NCBI GenBank assembly: GCA_964438715.1 | Contig: CAYTLQ010000278.1 | Span: 1-6,165 of the forward strand | Direction of reading: 5' to 3' | Length of the DNA stretch: 6,165 nt | Source: CAYTLQ01 sp964438715 | GTDB taxonomy: Bacteria; Bacteroidota; Ignavibacteria; Ignavibacteriales; Ignavibacteriaceae | Shown: one piece after another, positions 1 through 5,193 of the stretch | How the letters are laid out: every line of letters begins with the position of its first letter | How positions within the stretch are numbered: position 1 is the stretch's first letter | The notes under the pieces: generated by a model | Told to the model about the DNA's origin: nothing | Seen by the model: only the letters and a program-made list of their open reading frames with translations | Database searches by the model: none | Program-made: the position numbers and the translations under genes

Positions 1-81
1 GCAAAATATACTGCTTTTAATTCGCTTTTCCGCCTGTATTTATTAGGGTGCTATCACTTTTTCTCTTCTTTTTTTTATTAT

Positions 82-179
82 ACTTATGCGACAGCCACCG
101 TCGGGGTTGAAGGATTTTTACTTTCGTTGTGTTATTAATTGACCGATAATTTTTTTATTTCTTCTTTGCGTCTTTGCGG
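82..179 (+). repeat. Composite intergenic repeat, unit I (5'-truncated: hairpin module A plus tail)
   Basis: This is the first copy of the repeat family that fills the left of the window. The hairpin module (about 82-113) is degenerate: it reads CCACCGTCGGGGTTGAAGG at 95-113, two bases shorter than the later copies, so the stem is reduced to about ACC/GGT. The AT-rich tail (114-179) follows, with TTCGTTGTGTTATTAATTGAC at its core, a T-run and the end motif TTTGCGTCTTTGCG. The next unit's first module starts a few bases further on, so units I and II are in tandem. No open frame of interest runs through it. Function is unknown. Confidence 0.8.
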
Positions 180-181
180 TA

Positions 182-331
182 TTTGTATAATAATATCATC
201 CCCTCGGGATTTGGGGTGTTGGATTTTGGTTTTTCTATAATCATTCCACCCTGTCGGGGTTGAAGGATTTTACTCTCGCTGTGTTATTAATTGACTGATA
301 ATTTTTTTTTCTGCTTTGCGTCTTTGCGAGA
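182..331 (+). repeat. Composite intergenic repeat, unit II (modules B and A plus tail)
   Basis: A full 150-bp unit. Module B (186-216) begins TATAATAAT and contains the palindrome ATCCC-CTC-GGGAT (198-210). Module A (236-266) begins TATAATCATT and contains ACCCT-GTC-GGGGT (248-260). The two modules align with each other, so the unit contains an internal duplication. The tail (267-331) carries GTGTTATTAATTGAC, a long T-run and TTTGCGTCTTTGCG. It is roughly 85% identical by eye to unit III, has the same length and lies in the same orientation. Confidence 0.88.
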
Positions 332-457
332 ACAGAATAGTTTACTATTGCACGGAGATTGAGACAACAATCATGGTAATCGTTTAATCCATTAATCATG
401 GTCAAGTCAGAAAAGACCACTACTTGAATAAAGGAGGAATGTTTCTCGCTAAGACGC
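318..457. repeat. MITE-like segment with 15-bp terminal inverted repeats
   Basis: The arms at 318-332 (GCGTCTTTGCGAGAA) and 443-457 (TTCTCGCTAAGACGC) are complementary at 14 of 15 positions and enclose 110 bp. The left arm is also the end of the unit II tail. The interior contains the 9-mer AATCATGGT twice (369-377 and 394-402). It also has TGGTC/GACCA arms (399-403, 415-419) and overlapping TCAAGT/ACTTGA arms (402-407, 422-427). No protein-coding frame of credible length is present. The segment sits exactly between the tail of unit II and module B of unit III, so it looks like an insertion into a tandem array. Mobility is inference: no transposase is visible and target duplications are unclear. 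Confidence 0.5.
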
Positions 458-474
458 TGTTAGGCTTTGCAGAG

Positions 475-624
475 TTTGTATAATTATGTCATCCCCTCGG
501 GATTTAGGGGGTGTTGCATGCTCGTTTTTCTATAATCATTCCACCCTGTCGGGGTTGAAGAATTTTTACTTTCGTTGTGTTATAAATTTGACCGATAATT
601 TTTTTCTCTTTGCGTCTTTGCGGG
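475..624 (+). repeat. Composite intergenic repeat, unit III (modules B and A plus tail)
   Basis: A full 150-bp unit in the same orientation and order as unit II. Module B (479-510) holds ATCCC-CTC-GGGAT at 491-503. Module A (531-561) holds the ACCCT-GTC-GGGGT hairpin. The tail (561-624) ends in TTTGCGTCTTTGCGGG. The sequence just before it (GCTTTGCAGAGTTTGTA, 464-480) matches the junction between unit I and unit II (around 171-187). The original array was therefore probably tail-B-A-tail-B-A-tail before the 318-457 segment interrupted it. Confidence 0.88.
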
Positions 625-825
625 AAAAGAATATTCATACTTCTGCCGAAGAAAAACACAATGATTGTTTTCAGATGTTTTTCTGTTATTTTCGGAAACA
701 ATCTATTAATCATTTTTCAGTGTTTTCGGTCATTTATATAATTCTGCTTTCGCGTTATTTTCATATATGCATTTCTCATCCGATTTTGTGTAATGCTGTT
801 TTATTAATTTTTTTATTATAAAAAT
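625..825. other. AT-rich intergenic leader upstream of the plus-strand gene
   Basis: This non-repetitive, AT-rich stretch lies between repeat unit III and the start codon at 826. The only structure I see is an inverted repeat with arms at 663-672 (GATTGTTTTC) and 694-703 (GGAAACAATC): ten pairs including one G-T, with a 21-nt loop. It could form a leader hairpin but has no clean T-tract. I could not find a convincing Bacteroidetes-type (TTTG / TAnnTTTG) or sigma-70-type promoter, though the gene's promoter most likely lies here. No Shine-Dalgarno sequence precedes the ATG. Confidence 0.4.
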
Positions 826-1710
826 ATGTTACTTTCTTCGTCTGTTTTACGGGTAATAATTCTTGTACTTATTTTCATTCTCCCCTCAACTTTTGCGCAG
901 GAATTTTCCCGATATTTTTCCACCTCCTATTTTTTTACTTACGGAGAGAATAACAACGGCAATATTTCCCGCTCGCACGCTTTCTATAATACCACGGCAA
1001 TAGATGAGCAATATTACGCAAGCATTTCTGCAGAGCATCTTTATACAAATAATCCGTTCTGGAACTACGCACAAAATATGATACTCGCCGGGGTTACCGC
1101 AGACTATTACCCGGCATATTTGTCGTTGCGATATGCACATTTTAAGGGTGATTTTACGCTGTTACCCGTTCCGATGTTCGAGGCATCGCAGTATAATTAT
1201 TCGGATTACAGCAATCTGTATAATGCGGAGTATTCATATTATGATGGATCATGGGGGTTTGGTACAGCGGCAACATATTTTATTACGCACGGTATTCTTA
1301 CCCGCGACTCCGTCCGTCATCAGTATTCAGTTCAGTTAGGGTTACGAACTGATAAGGTTATCAACGCAGATTTTTCATTTTCTCTGAGACCGGTGTATAT
1401 TATTCAGGAGGATAAAAGGAAGCTGTTTTCTGTTAATGTAAAGGTGCATTGGAATGTTGGCGGCGGTTTTGTTGCTCATGTGGGTGGATTTTTGGGGAAG
1501 CGGGCATATTATTTTGATACTGAGACTTACACAATTTTTAATCAGTACGAAACGCAGAAAAATCAATGGTTTATCAGCGGTGAGTTTCCGGTTTTTGATA
1601 TGTTTAAGTTGACGGCATCGTATCAGTCCACATCGTTTCAGGGTGGTAAGTTCGAGGGGTATAAAATTAATTATTTTAGTGTTGGTTTAAGGAATAGTAT
1701 TTGGTTGTAA
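826..1710 (+). CDS. Secreted aromatic-rich hypothetical protein, probable outer-membrane beta-barrel
   Basis: I do not recognise this 294-residue protein. Residues 1-24 form a signal peptide: a short N-region with R9, a hydrophobic core (VIILVLIFIL, 10-19), then PSTFAQ with likely cleavage after A24. There is no lipobox and no further hydrophobic helix. The rest alternates polar and hydrophobic residues with many aromatics (about 29 Tyr, 27 Phe and 5 Trp, near 21%), together with glycine-rich turns and strand-like ends such as INYFSVGLRNSIWL. That pattern is typical of outer-membrane beta-barrels. The C-terminus ends in Trp-Leu rather than the classical terminal Phe. ATG 826 is the only ATG after the in-frame stop at 805-807, and it lacks a Shine-Dalgarno, which is common in Bacteroidota. 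The gene stands alone, convergent with moxR and flanked by copies of the same repeat. Barrel topology is inference; specific function is unknown. Confidence 0.8.
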   Translation: MLLSSSVLRVIILVLIFILPSTFAQEFSRYFSTSYFFTYGENNNGNISRSHAFYNTTAIDEQYYASISAEHLYTNNPFWNYAQNMILAGVTADYYPAYLSLRYAHFKGDFTLLPVPMFEASQYNYSDYSNLYNAEYSYYDGSWGFGTAATYFITHGILTRDSVRHQYSVQLGLRTDKVINADFSFSLRPVYIIQEDKRKLFSVNVKVHWNVGGGFVAHVGGFLGKRAYYFDTETYTIFNQYETQKNQWFISGEFPVFDMFKLTASYQSTSFQGGKFEGYKINYFSVGLRNSIWL

Positions 1711-1742
1711 TGGGGGTGTATAGGTTTTGGATGTTGTTGGGG

Positions 1743-1890
1743 TATAATAATGTCATCGGGATTTGGGGAATCTTTGGGGTAGGTGAGGTTGTAATAATTT
1801 CACCCCGTCCGGGGTTTGGGGATTATTAATTTCGTTGTGTTATTAATTGACTGATATTTGTATTTTATTTCTTCTTTGCGTCTTTCCAGG
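1743..1890 (+). repeat. Composite intergenic repeat, unit IV (decayed)
   Basis: A fourth unit lies in the convergent space between the secreted-protein gene and moxR, in the same orientation as the others. Its module B (1743-1768) has lost about five bases (CCCCT), so the left hairpin arm is missing. Its module A (1791-1821) has the best stem of all, ACCCC-GTCC-GGGGT at 1802-1815. The tail (1822-1890) keeps TTCGTTGTGTTATTAATTGAC and one TTTGCG, but the terminal repeat has mutated to TCTTTCCAGG. The remainder of the intergenic space (1711-1742, 1891-1920) shows nothing else. The hairpin might help end transcription from either side, but that is conjecture. Confidence 0.75.
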
Positions 1891-1920
1891 ATTTTTCCGC
1901 TGGGTTTGTTGCAATATATT

Positions 1921-2919
1921 TTATTTTTCTTCCTGGAGAAGTCGGGCGATAATGTCCGCTGAGGTAATTCCTTCGGCTTCTGCATTAAAATTAGTAATAA
2001 GCCTATGTCGGAGAACCGGCAGAAGTGCATATCGAACATCATCAATGTTCGGAGTGTAACGGCCCTCTATAAGGCATTTTGCTTTTGCCGCCAATATAAG
2101 GTATTGCGAGGCTCGTGGTCCGGCTCCCCAGCGCAGCCAATCCTTAACAAATTTGGGTGCAGTCTCGTTCGCAGGTCTTGTTTTATTAACAAATTTTACA
2201 ACATAATCTATAACATTATCGGCGACAGGAACTTTTTTTACTGTCTCCTGAAACTGTCCTAGCATTTCTGCATCAACAAGTTTTGTTAAAGAGGGTTTAT
2301 ATTCACTGGTGGTAAGCCGTACAATTTCTTTTTCATCTGAATATGCAGGATACCCAAGCCAAAGGTTGAACATAAAACGATCTAACTGCGCTTCGGGCAG
2401 TGGATATGTTCCTTCCTGTTCAATGGGATTTTGCGTGGCAAGAACGAAAAATGGTTCGGCAAGCTGATATGTTTTGCCTGCTACTGTTACTCTATGCTCC
2501 TGCATCGCCTCTAAGAGAGCACTCTGCGTTTTTGGCGGTGTGCGGTTAATTTCATCAGCAAGAATAACATTGGCAAAAACCGGTCCCGCTATAAAACGAA
2601 ACTCACGCCGTTTGGTTACCTGATCTTCTTCAATAAGTTCGGTACCCGTAATATCGCTGGGCATCAGATCGGGGGTAAACTGAATACGGTTGAATCTGAG
2701 GTCAAGCACATCGGCAAGTGTTTTAACCAGGAGTGTTTTGGCGAGTCCCGGCACACCCACCAAGAGACAGTGTCCGCGGGATAGAAGTGCAATAAGTAGC
2801 TGATGAATGATATCATGCTGTCCAACAATAGCCTTGCCGATTTCCTGTTTAATCTCAGTAATTTTTGATGTAAGCAGTTCGGCTGTTTCTACTTCATTCA
2901 TTTCATTTTGTTTTTTCAA
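1921..2919 (-). CDS. moxR: MoxR-family AAA+ ATPase
   Basis: A 332-residue cytoplasmic AAA+ ATPase of the MoxR/RavA class (AAA_3 core plus AAA lid). These proteins act as ATP-driven chaperones that help mature or load cofactors into partner proteins, often ones with von Willebrand-A domains. The key motifs are intact: Walker A GVPGLAKT (55-62), Walker B VILADE (118-123) followed by INRTPPKTQSALLEAMQE, sensor 1 ATQNP (161-165), arginine-finger region LDRF (179-182) and sensor 2 GAGPRASQ (265-272). Length is normal for the family. The chosen start is TTG (2917-2919), supported by GAAGGAAA about 7 nt upstream; the next candidate, ATG at 2899-2901 (residue 7), has no Shine-Dalgarno. It lies 21 bp after the surA stop and is probably the last gene of that operon. 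No DUF58 or VWA gene is adjacent on its downstream side. Confidence 0.96.
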   Translation of the reverse strand: MKKQNEMNEVETAELLTSKITEIKQEIGKAIVGQHDIIHQLLIALLSRGHCLLVGVPGLAKTLLVKTLADVLDLRFNRIQFTPDLMPSDITGTELIEEDQVTKRREFRFIAGPVFANVILADEINRTPPKTQSALLEAMQEHRVTVAGKTYQLAEPFFVLATQNPIEQEGTYPLPEAQLDRFMFNLWLGYPAYSDEKEIVRLTTSEYKPSLTKLVDAEMLGQFQETVKKVPVADNVIDYVVKFVNKTRPANETAPKFVKDWLRWGAGPRASQYLILAAKAKCLIEGRYTPNIDDVRYALLPVLRHRLITNFNAEAEGITSADIIARLLQEEK

Positions 2920-2926
2920 GATACTA

Positions 2927-2934
2927 TTTCCTTC
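2927..2934 (-). promoter_or_regulatory. Shine-Dalgarno sequence deciding the TTG start of moxR
   Basis: Read on the minus strand this is GAAGGAAA, separated by 7 nt from TTG at 2919-2917. It lies inside the 21-bp gap after the surA stop. It supports the TTG start over the ATG six codons further in, whose upstream sequence is only A-rich. Confidence 0.6.
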
Positions 2935-2940
2935 GCAGTG

Positions 2941-4218
2941 TTATCCCTGCACTTTAATTTCCCAGAATATTTTTGATTTCAGCTCTTCCATCCACTCAGC
3001 ATAGAGTTTTTGTTTTTTAAATTCATCCGAGAGTTTCTTTAAGTCGCTGTAATCCAGTTCAAGGTCGGGTTGATGCTGAGGAATTCTTTTCTCAAGCCAA
3101 ACGATATGATACCCATAGGAAGACTGCGATGTGTTTACTCTTTTCGGGAAGCTGATTTCATTATCTTTCAGTTTGCTTACAATATCAAGGAGGTTGTCAT
3201 CAAGTTGCTCCAGATAAAAAGTTCCTAACGAACCGCCAAAAGGACCGGTTTCTTCATCATCGCTGTATTTTTTTGCGTATGAGGCAAAACTACCGTATCC
3301 CCGCAGAACGCTGTCGCGTACATCAGAAAGAAATTCAATAGCGGCAAGGTCGGACTCTTCATCTGCTTTAATTTTAATAAGTATATGTCTGGTATGAATA
3401 GACTCGCCTTTTTTCTCGAGCAATTGTATAATGTGGAAGCCTACCGGTGATTCAACCACGCCCGATAGCTCGTTTACCTGAAGAGAGAATGCCGCCGACT
3501 CAAATTCCGTATAGAAAATACCTCTCTTTACAAAACCAAGGTCACCACCCTGCGAAGCGCTTCCGGGGTCTTCGGAATACTTTCGCGCCATTTCAGCAAA
3601 ATCAGCGCCTGCTTTAATTGAGTCGAGAATTGACTGGGCTATCTTCCTGTATTTTTCTTTTAACTCTTTTGAAGTTCCGGGATTACGAAAAATATGTGAT
3701 ACTTTTACTTTCTCGGGAATGACACCCAAACTATCCTTAAAGCGGTTAAAAAATTCCTCTACTTCTCTGCGGGTCGATTCAAGCATTCCAAACTTCTTAT
3801 CCTGTACTTTCTGAATAAGAATTTCTTTCCTGACATTTTCGCGCAATTCCCGTTTAATTTTTTCCATCGGCATACCATACAGTTGCTCAATACGCTCCTT
3901 CGAGCCGTACTGCTGAGTAAGAACGCTGATCTGATAATCAATTTGACGGGATATTTCATCTTCGGTAACAGTTATAGAATCAAGAAGCGCCTGAGCATAA
4001 ACGAGTTTTTCTTCTATAAGGGAGTTCAGTACCTGTGAACGAAGATTCGGATCGTTCGGATTAACCCGCTTTTGTGCAATAAGAAAACTGATCTGAAAAT
4101 CAAGTTCGCTTTTCAGTATTATCTCATTATCTACTATTGCAACAATCTGGTCTAAAACCTCCTGCGGTTTGGCACATTGTATAAAAACAAATAACGCCAG
4201 AATAAATAACTTTTTCAT
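2941..4218 (-). CDS. surA: SurA-type periplasmic chaperone and peptidyl-prolyl isomerase with two parvulin domains
   Basis: A 425-residue SurA homologue, close to the E. coli length (428). SurA escorts unfolded outer-membrane proteins across the periplasm and isomerises Xaa-Pro bonds. Residues 1 to about 16-19 are a signal peptide; the Cys at 15 follows Gln, so a lipobox is unlikely. The N-terminal chaperone domain starts with the SurA hallmark DQIVAIVDNEIILKSELD (23-40) and continues through the helical region to about 165. Parvulin domain 1 spans about 171-268 (VSHIF with H175; FAEMARKYSED at 207-217 and GGDLG at 224-228; GFHIIQL with H262). Parvulin domain 2 spans about 275-377 (TRHILI with H278; FASYAKKYSDD at 311-321 and GGSLG at 328-332; GYHIVWLE with H371). 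A C-terminal helix (about 389-417) completes the chaperone module. Both domains keep the parvulin signature, so both may be catalytic. The gene lies between a lipoprotein paralogue and moxR. Confidence 0.95.
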   Translation of the reverse strand: MKKLFILALFVFIQCAKPQEVLDQIVAIVDNEIILKSELDFQISFLIAQKRVNPNDPNLRSQVLNSLIEEKLVYAQALLDSITVTEDEISRQIDYQISVLTQQYGSKERIEQLYGMPMEKIKRELRENVRKEILIQKVQDKKFGMLESTRREVEEFFNRFKDSLGVIPEKVKVSHIFRNPGTSKELKEKYRKIAQSILDSIKAGADFAEMARKYSEDPGSASQGGDLGFVKRGIFYTEFESAAFSLQVNELSGVVESPVGFHIIQLLEKKGESIHTRHILIKIKADEESDLAAIEFLSDVRDSVLRGYGSFASYAKKYSDDEETGPFGGSLGTFYLEQLDDNLLDIVSKLKDNEISFPKRVNTSQSSYGYHIVWLEKRIPQHQPDLELDYSDLKKLSDEFKKQKLYAEWMEELKSKIFWEIKVQG

Positions 4219-4220
4219 TT

Positions 4221-4227
4221 CTTTCCT
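4221..4227 (-). promoter_or_regulatory. Shine-Dalgarno sequence of surA
   Basis: The minus strand reads AGGAAAG two bases before ATG (AGGA is 5 nt away). It sits inside the 32-bp gap between the upstream lipoprotein stop and surA, confirming the ATG at 4218-4216 and independent ribosome entry within the operon. Confidence 0.55.
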
Positions 4228-4250
4228 GTTATATAAATTTTTTGTACCGC

Positions 4251-5075
4251 TTATTTCATCAGCGAATACTCTCTGTTAATATCAATATCTGATTTTGCGT
4301 ATTGTTCCTTCAGATACTCCTCAAGAAAAATTCTCCTTTTTACTTCCAATAACCGCTCACGGATGTTTTCCTTAATAACATTTTCCGGAGGAACAGTTCC
4401 TGCATCAAATGTATCGCGCAGATAAATTATCAGATACATACCGGGTCGGGGATTTAAAGTAACACTCACCTCTCCCGGCAACATCTCCCGAATAATACGA
4501 CTCACCATGCCTGACTCAATCTGCGACTGCAGTCGGTAAGTTTGCTGTTCGAACTTCAGCAATCCGCCTAATCCCGGAATAATTCGCTCAGCGGTTTTCC
4601 AGTTTTTCTCTAAAGCTTTCTTTCTTGCTTCAAAAGCACTTTGTTCGTTAGAAAAATATGCGCAATCGTATAAGTAAGCCGGTTCAGTCAATACGAATTC
4701 TTCTTTATTTTCGGAATAGAATGTTTTTATTTCATCATCATTTACGGTAAATTCCTCCTCGTCTATCAACTGACGAAGAAGGAGACCTGCCAGAATTTCT
4801 TTTTCCGACCTTGCAATAAGCGCTTTATATTCTTCCGTAGTATTTATATCTTCCTTTAATGCTCTCTGATATAAAACTTCCTTTTTCACCCACTCCTGTA
4901 TGACGGAAAGAAGTACTTCTTTGTTCTTTTCGGATGAATCGACCAAAGCAAACAGTTCTTCCCGTGTAAGGTAAGTATCATTAACACGCGCAACAAACTC
5001 CTGAGGTTTTTTCTCCTCTGTGCAGGAAGCAAATAGCGGAAGAAGTAATAAAGCAATTACCGGAAGCGGCCGCAT
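4251..5075 (-). CDS. SurA-like lipoprotein with N-terminal chaperone domain and degenerate parvulin region
   Basis: A 274-residue lipoprotein related to SurA/PpiC chaperones. Residues 1-18 form a lipoprotein signal (IALLLLPLFASC, lipobox FASC, lipidated Cys18), followed by the acidic and basic stretch TEEKK. FVARVNDTYLTREEL (27-41) is the typical SurA/PrsA N-domain opening; helices rich in Lys and Glu run to about 125 (LLLRQLIDEEEFTVNDDEIKTFY). Where a parvulin domain should be (about 131-222) only outlines remain: YLYDCAYF for the first strand and GEVSVTLNPRPGMYLIIYL for the last. The F-x-x-[LVA]-A...GG-x-[LIVM]-G signature and the usual His residues are absent, so catalysis is unlikely. ATG 5075 is the first start after an in-frame stop at 5082-5084; GAGG lies only 1 nt upstream, so ribosome binding is unclear. 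First gene of the probable three-gene operon with surA and moxR. The holdase role is inferred. Confidence 0.88.
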   Translation of the reverse strand: MRPLPVIALLLLPLFASCTEEKKPQEFVARVNDTYLTREELFALVDSSEKNKEVLLSVIQEWVKKEVLYQRALKEDINTTEEYKALIARSEKEILAGLLLRQLIDEEEFTVNDDEIKTFYSENKEEFVLTEPAYLYDCAYFSNEQSAFEARKKALEKNWKTAERIIPGLGGLLKFEQQTYRLQSQIESGMVSRIIREMLPGEVSVTLNPRPGMYLIIYLRDTFDAGTVPPENVIKENIRERLLEVKRRIFLEEYLKEQYAKSDIDINREYSLMK

Positions 5076-5151
5076 ACCTCGTCAATTCCGGTAGTTATAA
5101 TGTTGCAAAAACTGAAAGATCGTAACAGAGTTTTCAATTGTTTACTAAATA
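5076..5151 (-). other. Intergenic space expected to contain the promoter of the lipoprotein-surA-moxR operon
   Basis: These 76 bp lie between the hairpin at 5152-5182 and the ATG at 5075. If the hairpin ends the upstream transcript, the operon's promoter must be here. On the minus strand I see a TATAAC (about 5091-5096) and a TTTTTG run just before it, but no well-spaced -35 or -33 partner. The promoter is therefore inferred from layout and not called from a motif. Confidence 0.3.
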
Positions 5152-5182
5152 ATGCAGTCTGCTCTAGTAAAGCAGACTGCAT
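5152..5182 (-). terminator. Hairpin terminator or attenuator after the upstream SurA-like gene
   Basis: A perfect 12-bp inverted repeat, ATGCAGTCTGCT (5152-5163) and AGCAGACTGCAT (5171-5182), encloses a 7-nt loop. On the minus strand it begins 11 nt after the stop codon at 5196-5194, the usual place for an intrinsic terminator. The downstream tract (TATTTAGTAAACAATT) is AT-rich but not a clean U-run, so termination may be partial. It separates the edge gene from the lipoprotein-surA-moxR operon. The loop can also pair with the downstream flank. Confidence 0.7.
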
Positions 5183-5193
5183 CAGAAAATATT

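Noticed and set aside
1..81. Search for a gene end, tRNA or promoter at the left edge
   Set aside because: Only AT- and pyrimidine-rich sequence is visible; no stable cloverleaf, gene end or promoter pair could be supported.
431..483. AAGGAGG followed by ATG and a 14-residue peptide frame (MFLAKTLLGFAEFV)
   Set aside because: The Shine-Dalgarno is only 1 nt from the ATG, and the frame is made of the inverted-repeat arm and the repeat junction. It is most simply a coincidence.
82..624. Possible CRISPR array
   Set aside because: The repeats are about 150 bp and imperfect, themselves composed of diverged modules. There are no uniform short repeats with unique equal-length spacers and no cas genes.
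663..703. Inverted repeat as a terminator
   Set aside because: The loop is 21 nt, one pair is G-T, there is no T-tract on either side and no gene ends nearby, so I mention it only as a possible leader hairpin.
504..713. Open frame of 69 codons on the minus strand
   Set aside because: It is the antisense of repeat unit III and its flank, with no recognisable protein features.
486..821. Open frame of 111 codons on the plus strand
   Set aside because: It begins inside repeat unit III and runs across the repeat tail and AT-rich leader. The protein is low in complexity, has no domain pattern and no ribosome-binding site, so it is a chance frame through repeat DNA.
1847..2262. Plus-strand open frames overlapping the moxR 3' end
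   Set aside because: They lie antisense to a clear AAA+ coding sequence and partly in repeat unit IV, and their products show no domain-like pattern.
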